Source: MPNP01 sp965116235 (GTDB lineage: Bacteria; Pseudomonadota; Alphaproteobacteria; Rhodobacterales; Rhodobacteraceae). Taken from it: a stretch of DNA of 64,000 bases. Where the stretch lies: positions 1,550,001 through 1,614,000 of the forward strand of contig OZ220496.1 in assembly GCA_965116235.1 (NCBI GenBank), read 5' to 3'. Below, one piece after another: positions 34,919 to 42,992 of the stretch; position 1 is the stretch's first letter; every line of letters starts with the position of its first letter. The notes beneath the pieces are model-generated. The model made no database searches and had not been told where the DNA came from. It saw only the letters and a program-made list of their open reading frames with translations. The position numbers and the translations under genes were made by a program.

Positions 34919-34939
34919 GTGGGAGGTCGGGCCTCCCAC
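34919..34939 (-). terminator. Intercistronic hairpin after the binding-protein gene
   Basis: A perfect stem GTGGGAGG / CCTCCCAC with a 5-base loop lies just past the stop of the substrate-binding protein gene and before the ATPase gene. Such hairpins commonly protect the binding-protein part of the message or terminate part of transcription, giving more binding protein than membrane components. No long T run follows, so attenuation or mRNA protection is more likely than full termination. Confidence 0.5.
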
Positions 34940-34949
34940 TGCGGATATT

Positions 34950-35930
34950 TTAAAGCCCCATATCGGCCAAGCCATCGACGGTGTCGACGTTCAGCTCAAG
35001 AAGGTTGTCGGTAATGATGTTGCGGGTGGCAACGTCAGGACTGACAGTCCCCAGCCCTTCGATCATGGTACCGTCCGCGATGGTGGCTCCGTCGGTCAGC
35101 ATTTTGCCCATGGTTACGAAAACACGTCCGGCTTCCATTGGATTCCACATGAATCCACCGGAAAGGATGCCGTCATGCACCAACTGTCGACCTTGGCCGG
35201 GTGAAAATGGTCCCAGAACGTGAATTTTTCCGCCCATTCGTCTTTCTTGAACGGCCCGTCCGGCACCGATCGGACCCTGACTTCCGAAGGCCAGAAACCC
35301 TTTCAGATCGGGGTTTGCTGCAATCAGATCCAAAGCCGTGGTTCGGCTGTCATCGACGCTTTCGGCCACTCCGTAGCGTTCACCAATCAACTCAAGCTGA
35401 GGGCAGTTCGCGCCCATCCAGGCAATCGCGGCATCGGCCCAGGCATTGTGAAGCGGTACGGTCAGCGAGCCCACATAAACGGCATAGTGACCGGTTCCTT
35501 CTGCCTTCTCGCACAGGAGCTTGGCGTGGGCTTCACCAAATCCCGTCGATGAAGCCAGCTCAAAGTTCCAGTCCACATTCATCAGGCCCGGCCCCTCGTG
35601 CGCCACAACCCTGATGCCAGCCTCTCGGGCCTTGGTTAGAACAGGCTCCAGGGCCCCTTCATCATTGGGAACGACGCCGATGATGTCGACACCCTGAGCA
35701 ATCAGGTCTTCGATGGCTCGAACCTGAAGGGCCGGGTCGGCTGAGGTCGGACCGACCATCCATGCATCCATGCCCAATTCATCCGCTCTGGCCTTGATGC
35801 CTTGTTCCATGGCGTTGAACCAAGGGATGCCTCCAATCTTGACAACCACCCCCATGGTTTGAGAATGTGCGGCGGCCACAAGACCAATCGAAAGAACAAA
35901 GGCACCAACAGTTGAAATCAGTTTTCTCAT
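34950..35930 (-). CDS. Sugar ABC transporter periplasmic substrate-binding protein (RbsB/LsrB-like)
   Basis: 326 residues. The signal peptide 'MRKLISTVGAFVLSIGLVAA' ends near 'AHSQ'. The mature part follows the type I periplasmic-binding fold: 'VKIGGIPWFNAMEQGIKARADELG', 'IEDLIAQGVDIIGVVPND', 'AREAGIRVVAHEG'. The pattern is nearest to the LsrB/RhaS group, but the ligand cannot be read from sequence. First gene of the operon binding protein - ATPase - permease - permease - epimerase - kinase. Confidence 0.9.
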   Translation of the reverse strand: MRKLISTVGAFVLSIGLVAAAHSQTMGVVVKIGGIPWFNAMEQGIKARADELGMDAWMVGPTSADPALQVRAIEDLIAQGVDIIGVVPNDEGALEPVLTKAREAGIRVVAHEGPGLMNVDWNFELASSTGFGEAHAKLLCEKAEGTGHYAVYVGSLTVPLHNAWADAAIAWMGANCPQLELIGERYGVAESVDDSRTTALDLIAANPDLKGFLAFGSQGPIGAGRAVQERRMGGKIHVLGPFSPGQGRQLVHDGILSGGFMWNPMEAGRVFVTMGKMLTDGATIADGTMIEGLGTVSPDVATRNIITDNLLELNVDTVDGLADMGL

Positions 35931-36391
35931 AACTTTCCCCTATATGATCTTCAAAATTGCGACTGAGTGCCCGCTAGCTAGGTCCGGCCATGCCAGCATT
36001 CTTTAATCCATGCGGAAAAAAACCAAATAAGAAACAGCCGACACCTGAGTATCAGTCACCGCAGTCGAGGATCCTTTACAGGAAATCTTTGAAACGTTCA
36101 ACCCATATGCAAAGATCATGAATCCGGGACAAAACCTTACAATTGCTGCGAGCCAAGCTTCATGAAATTGAGTAATTGCGCTTGCTAGGTCCGGACGGAT
36201 GCAGGGAATGTTGGAAAGTGTCGTGTTTGTACGTAGCAAGGGCAGGATTTCACATGCCGATCATCACCCGAATCAGGGTCGACAATGGATTTTCCGGATT
36301 GCACGAGAATGAGTTGGAGTGAGTGACTCCGACACGTCAGTTCATGGCAGTTCCGGTCGGATAATAGACATAAATTCTAGGGAAGATCAAT
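35931..36391. promoter_or_regulatory. Divergent region upstream of the sugar operon, with a duplicated motif
   Basis: About 460 bp without a gene. The 13-mer GCTAGGTCCGG-M-C occurs at 35977-35989 and 36184-36196 in the same orientation, 207 bp apart (one mismatch), each followed by an ATGC. This could be a pair of regulator sites for the sugar operon. The ribosome-binding site AGGGAAG of the OmpA-like gene is at its right end. Confidence 0.35.
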
Positions 36392-39295
36392 TTGTTTAGA
36401 AGGCGTTTGGGTCAGAGATACTCCAGTGCGACCTGGACTGGATTCGTTGATGTCATGACCGCACTGTTGCTGGTCCTGATCTTCATCATCACCGCCTTTC
36501 TCGTCATCCAATACATTTTTGCCAAGCAGGTCAGCGACCTGACGGGGGAGATCAACCAGCTCAATCAGGAAAATGCCGGACTGAGTGATGAGGTCAGCAT
36601 CCAGAGCGAAGAGATTTCTGACCTGCAGCAGAGGCTGGAAGAAGAGCTGGTCAAGGTTACGAACCTCAATGAAAAAATAGGTCAGCTGGAGGAAGCGCTT
36701 GCCGACACGGTCGTCCAGCTTGAGGGCTTGTTCACCGAGCGACGGAATCTGGAAAAGGAGTTGGGGACAACCCGAAACCAGCTTCAGGAGACCCGGTTGG
36801 ATTTAAGTACAAGGGACCAGGAAGTTCTCAATCTTGAGGAAAGTCTGTCGCTTCTTTCCCAGGAGGTCATTCAACTGAACAAGACCATTGATGGTTTGCA
36901 AAATCAGCTGTCAAGCTTGAATAAGGACCTGGCAAGGCTGAGCAACGAGAAGAGCCTGGCCGAGGCCGAATTGCAAAGGCTCGTTCAGCAGATTCAAGAT
37001 CTGGAAGTGTCAAGCGAGCTTGCCCTTGCCGAAAGGAACAGGTTGATTCGAGAGCTGTCGGGTCAGATAACCATGCTGTCGGACCAGAACACGGTTTTGA
37101 CCGAAGACTTGAAACAGTCTCTTGCCGACAATTCTGCCCTCGATGAAGAGAAGACATCGTTGCTTGAGCAGTTGTCCGCATTGAATGAAAGCCTGGATGC
37201 GTTGTCGAAGGAGAGGAATGACCTGGAAAATCGGTTGTCTGAACTGCTTATACAAATCACAGGTCTCAATCAGGATATTGAAGTATCACGCGAACAGGCC
37301 CGGACGCTTGAGACTGAAAAGATTGCCTTGGGAGAACAGATTGCTTTTCTGGAAGAAGAGATTGGTGCCCTTCAGGAGTCTTTGCAGGAACTGACCCGTC
37401 TCCTTGGCCAGACCCGACAGGAAAGAGACGATATCAGTCAGACTCTTCAGGCAACCGAATCGGTTCGGCAAAGTCTGAATGATGAGTTGATCAGACAGAA
37501 GGCATCGCTGGCCGCCATAACAGAGGAGAAAAACGAACTGGCCGAAGAAGCCGAAAGCTTGACTGCCCAATTAAATGCGCGTGATGCCGAACTTGCCCAG
37601 CGCAATTCGCAAATCAGTACCCTTGAGGACAGTTCTCAAGTCTTGAGGGATGAGAATGAATCTCTTCTTGTGCAGCTGGCTGAACTCAGGCGCAAGTTGG
37701 AGGATCAAATACGTCAAAGGGGCGAGTTGGAACGGCAGCTTGAAGAGTTTTATGATCGAATTGCCGAGCTGGGAGCAGCCCTTTCCACGGTTCAGGCCGA
37801 AAGATTCCAACTTCAAAATCAGAAAACGGATATTGAAGGAAAAAAGCTGGAGCTGGAAAACCAGGTCATCAAGTTACGTTCAGAATCTGAATCGTTGATC
37901 AACGACAACCGAGATCTGAGAGACAACATTCGGCTCTTGCAGGAAGCGGTTTCTCAATTGAATGGCAAAATTGACCAGTTGAACGAGGACATAGCTCAAC
38001 TTAAAGCCAGACACACCTACGAAAAGGAAGAACTGACAAATCAGTTGGCGTCAAGCATTTCCAAAAATGAGGACATGGGCAGAGCGAACGTCGAATTGAG
38101 TGCTGAACTGGAGCAAAGCCGTTCATCTCTTGAAGCTCTTCGAGCTCGATATGATCAGCTGAACAGGGCATTTGCAGAACTTCAACAAAAAATCGAAGTT
38201 CTGAACAGTCGATTAAGACAGTCACAAGACGAAAATAGGCAGTTGGCCACGGAGAACGTTGCCTTGGAAAGTCAAATCGACAATCAGATAAAGGCAAGCG
38301 AAATGGCAGTCTCGGGGTTGCAGCAAGATATCGCTCGCCTGGAAGACGAAAAAAAGGTCTTGGAGAGTCAGTTCAATCAGTCACAAAATGAAATGAGTAC
38401 AGAAATCGCTCGCCTGGAAGACATACTTCGGCAAGCCACTGAACGCATAGACGCTCTTCTTGAAAGTACCGAAGAACTTGGGGATACCAGTGTTCTGAGC
38501 TCCGTTTGGCGTCGACTGGGCGAAATGCTCAATGCCGGAGATGATCCTGACGTGCCCCAAGATGGTCGGGGATTGCTGAGTCGGATTGATCAGCTGATCA
38601 ATGTTCTGGAGCAGGTCAATGAAATGGAGCAGGAAGTCAATGCCTTCATACAGACAGAAAATCGCCCGTCGGCGGGCTTGGGAGTCAAGTTGAACGATAC
38701 ACTTGTGACCAAGGTTGTTGAGCTGATCAAGTACACTCAGGAACTGGAAAAAGAGAATTCTCGTCTGAATGATGAGCTGGCGAAATTGACAGCGCCGGAC
38801 AAGACCGGACTTTCAGAGTTTCATTCCCAGTTCATGGCTGACCTGAGTCAGATTGTCGAAAGTCTTGACGGGGTGAAAGTGTCCAATGACCGTTTCATTT
38901 TCTCGACTGAAGTTCTCTTTGAGACCGGCCGGGCAGAACTTTCAGAGGAGGGCAAGGCTGATATTTGGCAGGTGGCCGAACAGCTGAAAAGGTTGAGCGA
39001 AGCCAACATTCCGCCGAGTACCAAATGGGTGTTGAGGGTTGACGGGCACACGGACAATCGGCAAATTAAGTGTGAAAACATCCTGGATAGGGACTCCTGC
39101 CCTTATACCGATAACTGGGAGTTGAGCCAGGCACGGGCACTCTCGGTAGTCAAATACCTCATAGAAGAACTCGATTTTGCCCCCGAAAGACTGGCAGCAA
39201 CGGGATTCAGCTCGTATCAGGCGGTGGGCAGCAATGAAACAGAAGAAGGACGGAAGAGCAACCGACGGATTGAACTCAAACTGACTGAACCATGA
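36392..39295 (+). CDS. OmpA/MotB-like peptidoglycan-binding protein with giant coiled coil
   Basis: 967 residues from TTG 36392 (ribosome-binding site AGGGAAG). One membrane helix at about 20-44 begins with 'FVDVMTALLLVLIF': D20 is placed like the proton-carrying aspartate of MotB/ExbD. Residues about 45-750 are an almost uninterrupted coiled coil rich in Glu, Gln, Leu and Ser, enough to span a very large distance in the periplasm. The C-terminus is an OmpA domain ('LFETGRAELSEEGKADI', 'VDGHTDNRQI', 'LSQARALSVVKYL', 'GRKSNRRIELKL') that binds peptidoglycan. Very probably the partner of the ExbB/MotA-like protein at 25209. No restriction or defence genes of the Zorya type are adjacent. Confidence 0.85.
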   Translation: MFRRRLGQRYSSATWTGFVDVMTALLLVLIFIITAFLVIQYIFAKQVSDLTGEINQLNQENAGLSDEVSIQSEEISDLQQRLEEELVKVTNLNEKIGQLEEALADTVVQLEGLFTERRNLEKELGTTRNQLQETRLDLSTRDQEVLNLEESLSLLSQEVIQLNKTIDGLQNQLSSLNKDLARLSNEKSLAEAELQRLVQQIQDLEVSSELALAERNRLIRELSGQITMLSDQNTVLTEDLKQSLADNSALDEEKTSLLEQLSALNESLDALSKERNDLENRLSELLIQITGLNQDIEVSREQARTLETEKIALGEQIAFLEEEIGALQESLQELTRLLGQTRQERDDISQTLQATESVRQSLNDELIRQKASLAAITEEKNELAEEAESLTAQLNARDAELAQRNSQISTLEDSSQVLRDENESLLVQLAELRRKLEDQIRQRGELERQLEEFYDRIAELGAALSTVQAERFQLQNQKTDIEGKKLELENQVIKLRSESESLINDNRDLRDNIRLLQEAVSQLNGKIDQLNEDIAQLKARHTYEKEELTNQLASSISKNEDMGRANVELSAELEQSRSSLEALRARYDQLNRAFAELQQKIEVLNSRLRQSQDENRQLATENVALESQIDNQIKASEMAVSGLQQDIARLEDEKKVLESQFNQSQNEMSTEIARLEDILRQATERIDALLESTEELGDTSVLSSVWRRLGEMLNAGDDPDVPQDGRGLLSRIDQLINVLEQVNEMEQEVNAFIQTENRPSAGLGVKLNDTLVTKVVELIKYTQELEKENSRLNDELAKLTAPDKTGLSEFHSQFMADLSQIVESLDGVKVSNDRFIFSTEVLFETGRAELSEEGKADIWQVAEQLKRLSEANIPPSTKWVLRVDGHTDNRQIKCENILDRDSCPYTDNWELSQARALSVVKYLIEELDFAPERLAATGFSSYQAVGSNETEEGRKSNRRIELKLTEP

Positions 39296-39396
39296 TTGAT
39301 CCATGACGCTAGACACTTTTTCACCAAGAATGAATACACGACACAGCGGGCCGTGGATGAGGTGGGTGCTGCAAACCGACTAACTGCAATAACATA

Positions 39397-41589
39397 ATGC
39401 TTGAGAGTTCTGAACAGAAAGAAAAGATTTCCGGGACCATATTGAAGGTCCTGTTCCGCAATGCGGAGTCCGGCTTTCATATCCTCAAGGTTCATCCGGG
39501 AGGCAACAAGCCCGTTGTTACAGTTTTGGGAACTGGTCATAACACTCTGGAAAGAGGTCATAAAATTTCGGCTGTCGGGAGTTGGGAAAAAGACAAGAAA
39601 TATGGCCGGCAATTTCGTACTCAAGCCATTCAGTCAACGTTGCCGACTGATGACAGATCCATAGTGAAATACCTCAGTTCAGGCATTTTCACGGGCATTG
39701 GACCAATCAATGCCCAGAAAATTGTTGACAGGTTCGGGCGGCAGATATTTGACGTGCTTGACAACAGTCCCGAGCGGCTGGATGAAGTCAAGGGCCTAAG
39801 CAAGAAGGCAGTTGATTCGATCACTGTGGCATGGGCCACTCAAAGTGGTTCGGCCAAGACCCTGACCAAGCTTCATGAATACGGAATCTCCAATAGCCTC
39901 GTCCGAAAAATCTACAAAAAACAGGGGGCCAACGCTCTCAACATACTGGCGGAGAATCCCTATCAGCTGGTAGATGAAATTTGGGGCATCGGCTTCATCA
40001 AGGCGGATGAGATTGCCCGCAACAACGGGATGGAGCAGACGGATTCCAAACGGGTTAGGGCCGGCATATCCTATACGCTCAAGCTTGCGGCCGAGAACGG
40101 CAGTTGTGGTCTCAAGGTTGATCATCTTGTCGAAGACGCCGCAGAACTGCTGAAAATTGATCCGGATTTGGTACGGGAGTATCTCAGTTCTCTAACCGGC
40201 GACATGGCCGAAAATATCAAGATCAAGCGGCACGAGGACGCTGACACTGCATTTCTGAAGCGGTACTACTCTCTCGAAAATCTTGTCGCCGGCAAGTTGA
40301 AGCAGATTAACTGTCAAAGAGTCCCCTGGAACAGCCTACCGCCGAAAGTGGCTGTCAGTCAGGCCAGAAGGCTGGCTGAAGTGACTCTGACCAAGAGGCA
40401 AGAAGAAGCAGTTGAGCTGGCTTTCGCCAGCAATCTCACAGTCATTACCGGTGGACCGGGGGTTGGCAAGACGACCTTGACCAATGCACTCCTCAAGGTT
40501 TTAAAATCGAACCGGCTAGAAGTCAAGCTGTGCGCTCCGACTGGAACGGCAGCAAAAAGGCTGGGGAAAGCCACGCTTCATTCGGCCTCAACAATTCATG
40601 TCACTCTGGGTTTCAACCCTGTTACCCGAAAGATGAAGCACGACCATTACAACCCGTTGGAATGCGATGTTGTGATCGTTGATGAAGTCTCGATGATTGA
40701 TATTGAGCTCATGGCCAGCCTCGTACAAGCGATCGGCCCGCAAACAGCCCTTATTCTTCTGGGTGATGTCGATCAATTGCCCTCAATTGGTCCAGGCAAC
40801 GTATTGAGAGACATCATCAATTCAGGTGTTGTTCCTGCAGTCTTTCTCCGGGAGATCTTCCGTCAGGCCGCCAACAGCCGGATCATCGCCGTTTCCAGAG
40901 CCATTCGCGAGGGTAAGATGCCAAGTTTGGAATCAGGGCAAAGTGACGACTTTTTCTTTATCAGGACTAGTGATCAAGACAAGTGCCTGAACTTGATTTG
41001 CCGGTTGATCCTCGAACGAATACCAGAAAAGTTTGGTCTGGACCCGGTTCGTGAAATTCAGGTTCTGTCACCCATGAAGAACGGCACGGTTGGGATCAAC
41101 AACCTGAATGACGTGCTCCAGAAGAAGTTGAATCCCGACGCTCCGGTCGGCCTCATTCATCGCAATCGAAGATTTGCTCTGGGGGACAAGGTCATTCAGA
41201 CCCAGAATGACTATGTCAAGAATGTCTTCAACGGAGACATAGGATACATCGCTTCCATCAAAACCACTGACAAGAAGCTGACCGTCGACTTTGATGGTTC
41301 CGAGGTTGATTATGATCATGACGAACTTGAAACCATTGACCCCGCCTTTGCCATTACCATTCACAAAAGCCAGGGATCGGAATATCCGGCCGCGATTGTT
41401 CCAATCATGATGCAACATCGAATCATGATGCAAAGAAAGCTGATTTACACTGGAATAACGCGCGGAAAGTTGCTGACGGTCGTCCTTGGTGAGCCCAAGG
41501 CCTTAGAGATAGCTGTAAAAAATGTGCCGTTGGGAAAAAATTTTTCTCGACCACGAATCTCCCGTCTGGCAGGGCTTTTGGCCAGTTAG
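39397..41589 (+). CDS. recD2: RecD2-like ATP-dependent 5'-3' DNA helicase
   Basis: 730 residues. The N-terminal helix-hairpin-helix region ('LSSGIFTGIGPINAQKIVDRFG', split over about 88-108, and 'GIGFIKADEIARNNG') is typical of RecD2 rather than the RecD subunit of RecBCD. The helicase core has Walker A 'TGGPGVGKTTL', 'APTGTAAKRL', Walker B 'IVDEVSMID', and 'LLGDVDQLPSIGPGNVL'; the C-terminal UvrD-like part has 'AITIHKSQGSEYPA' and 'YTGITRGK'. No recB or recC lies nearby. Directly downstream of the OmpA-like gene but with a gap of 100 bp and no clear ribosome-binding site. Confidence 0.92.
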   Translation: MLESSEQKEKISGTILKVLFRNAESGFHILKVHPGGNKPVVTVLGTGHNTLERGHKISAVGSWEKDKKYGRQFRTQAIQSTLPTDDRSIVKYLSSGIFTGIGPINAQKIVDRFGRQIFDVLDNSPERLDEVKGLSKKAVDSITVAWATQSGSAKTLTKLHEYGISNSLVRKIYKKQGANALNILAENPYQLVDEIWGIGFIKADEIARNNGMEQTDSKRVRAGISYTLKLAAENGSCGLKVDHLVEDAAELLKIDPDLVREYLSSLTGDMAENIKIKRHEDADTAFLKRYYSLENLVAGKLKQINCQRVPWNSLPPKVAVSQARRLAEVTLTKRQEEAVELAFASNLTVITGGPGVGKTTLTNALLKVLKSNRLEVKLCAPTGTAAKRLGKATLHSASTIHVTLGFNPVTRKMKHDHYNPLECDVVIVDEVSMIDIELMASLVQAIGPQTALILLGDVDQLPSIGPGNVLRDIINSGVVPAVFLREIFRQAANSRIIAVSRAIREGKMPSLESGQSDDFFFIRTSDQDKCLNLICRLILERIPEKFGLDPVREIQVLSPMKNGTVGINNLNDVLQKKLNPDAPVGLIHRNRRFALGDKVIQTQNDYVKNVFNGDIGYIASIKTTDKKLTVDFDGSEVDYDHDELETIDPAFAITIHKSQGSEYPAAIVPIMMQHRIMMQRKLIYTGITRGKLLTVVLGEPKALEIAVKNVPLGKNFSRPRISRLAGLLAS

Positions 41590-41623
41590 CAAGAAGCAGG
41601 ACTCAAGTCAGGAAAAATTCTTT

Positions 41624-41668
41624 TTGCACTGCAGCATTTTTTCTCTTGAAATATTGCACTGCAGCATT
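41624..41668 (+). promoter_or_regulatory. Tandem PhaR-like operators upstream of the phasin gene
   Basis: The 15-mer TTGCACTGCAGCATT occurs twice, at 41624-41638 and 41654-41668, exactly 30 bp apart, i.e. nearly three helical turns on the same face. TGC/GCA-rich sites of this kind are known targets of PhaR, the polyhydroxyalkanoate-responsive repressor that controls phasin genes. A TTGAAA at 41646 could be the -35 box between the two sites. Confidence 0.65.
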
Positions 41669-41706
41669 AATTGGTGTTTATCAAGACGGAAATAAGGATT
41701 TGAAAG

Positions 41707-42072
41707 ATGAACAGCTATCAAGATTTTACCAAGGCGTTTTCTAACTTTGCTAATTACTTCCCGATGGCCAATGGCTCGATGTCGGATACGTATCAGAAGG
41801 CTGGCAAGAACGTCGAGAAGGTCACTTCCATCGCGTTGACTGCCGCTTCCGAATGTGTCGAGATCAATGACAAGTGGGCCAAGGACACGCTGGACCGAGC
41901 CAAGTCGTTCGTGTCGTCTTCACCGTCGCCAGAGAACTGGGCCAAGACGGTTCAGGACTATGCATCCGAGACGATGGAAGCATCCACCCAGTTTATTGCT
42001 TCCTACACTGAAGTGGCGCGCAAGGCTCAGATGGACGCTGTTGAGCTGGCTTTGGATTCAGCAAAGTCCTGA
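41707..42072 (+). CDS. phaP: Phasin (polyhydroxyalkanoate granule-associated protein)
   Basis: 121 residues, almost entirely amphipathic helix, with the phasin pattern 'NVEKVTSIALTAASECVEINDKWAKDTLDRAKSF' (about 37-70) and a second helix 'YASETMEASTQFIASYTEVARKAQMDAVELAL'. Coats storage polymer granules. AAGGA lies nine bases before ATG 41707, and two PhaR-like boxes precede the gene, followed by a strong terminator, so it is an independent, probably highly expressed unit. No PHA synthase gene is in the window. Confidence 0.85.
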   Translation: MNSYQDFTKAFSNFANYFPMANGSMSDTYQKAGKNVEKVTSIALTAASECVEINDKWAKDTLDRAKSFVSSSPSPENWAKTVQDYASETMEASTQFIASYTEVARKAQMDAVELALDSAKS

Positions 42073-42100
42073 ACGGGACACTCATAACTTTCTCCCATCC

Positions 42101-42124
42101 GAGGGGTAATTCATTTTACCCCTC
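42101..42124 (+). terminator. Hairpin downstream of phaP
   Basis: GAGGGGTAA pairs with TTACCCCTC around a short loop, 29 bp after the phasin stop codon. No T run follows; likely an mRNA-stabilising stem ahead of the stronger terminator at 42182. Confidence 0.6.
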
Positions 42125-42181
42125 GCCTATTCGAACCGCACGACCCACTTGATGGGTTCGCCTATACTTTCCTCCTTACTT

Positions 42182-42208
42182 GAGGGGTGGCAACACCCCT
42201 CTTTTTTT
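42182..42208 (+). terminator. Strong Rho-independent terminator of phaP
   Basis: GAGGGGTG pairs with CACCCCTC around a GCAA tetraloop and is followed by seven T (42202-42208), a textbook intrinsic terminator. Confidence 0.9.
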
Positions 42209-42396
42209 ATGGAATTGCTTACTCTTATCTCATCTTTGAGGGCATAGACTTTGAGGGCATAGACCAAGATGCCATTGCACATCTAAACTTCTTCTTGTTC
42301 GTCATTAAGTTGCTCTGCTAAAGGGGAAAGAAACCGATATGATGCAGGAGCTGATTCATACGACGACACTCGAGGCCTGCACAATTTCTCACACAG

Positions 42397-42729
42397 TTGC
42401 GCAGTTTTGGGAAACTGCGACACAAGCGTTATCTGGAATCACCCCTGCGCTGCGCGGGAAGCAAGAGTCTTGATGTGGGGCTGATCATGAGTTATTACCT
42501 GCCACTATGGATAGCCTCAACGTTTATGGGTGGTGGCTCGACCGAAATTGCTCTGAACACAGGACTGGGTTTGGAAGTGAATGGTTATGATGTGCTCAAC
42601 ATCCTTTGCAATTGCTGGCGAGTGCAACTGCAGACATCGAAGGCTCTGGCCCGACGACTGGCCGAAATCAAGCCCGATTGGATCTTCAGATCCATGGTCC
42701 TCAGGCTTCGGAAGGTACGGTCTGTATAA
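42397..42729 (+). pseudogene. Truncated D12-class DNA adenine methylase fragment
   Basis: The translation contains 'SPLRCAGSKSLDVGLI' and 'FMGGGSTEIALNTGLGLEVNGYDV', which fit the SAM-binding motifs X and I of D12-class N6-adenine methyltransferases ('Y.GSK ... PF.GGGS..L'), followed by 'ARRLAEIKP'. The frame ends after 110 residues, before the catalytic DPPY motif, so the gene is broken. It lies between the phasin terminator and autotransporter 2 and is probably a remnant of an earlier insertion. 42730-42992 holds no recognisable gene but a short hairpin GATGCC/GGCATC (42943-42961) that might end the autotransporter 2 transcript. Confidence 0.5.
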
Positions 42730-42992
42730 GCCCGTCGCTTGTCGGACCGCACGGCCTCATAGGCCTTCATGACTGTATCCGGTCTGCTGGGCCAGCACGA
42801 CATGAGTGCTGGCCAAGGTTGATTCCGTGGCGATGTTCGCGACCTCTTGACACCCGATGAATCCATTGTCCCGTACGGTGGAGGTCAAGTGCGGTCTTAT
42901 CTTGTACTGTATCATGGTGGACTCCAGCCGTCGGCTTACGTCGATGCCCGCAACCGGCATCACGACACACCCGACGGCCTTCAGTCTCCCGA

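Noticed and set aside
25209..39295. Zorya-type defence system based on the ExbB/MotA-like and OmpA-like pair
   Set aside because: No ZorC, ZorD or ZorE genes are near, the long coiled coil is in the OmpA-like protein rather than the channel protein, and the pair looks like a conserved alphaproteobacterial one.
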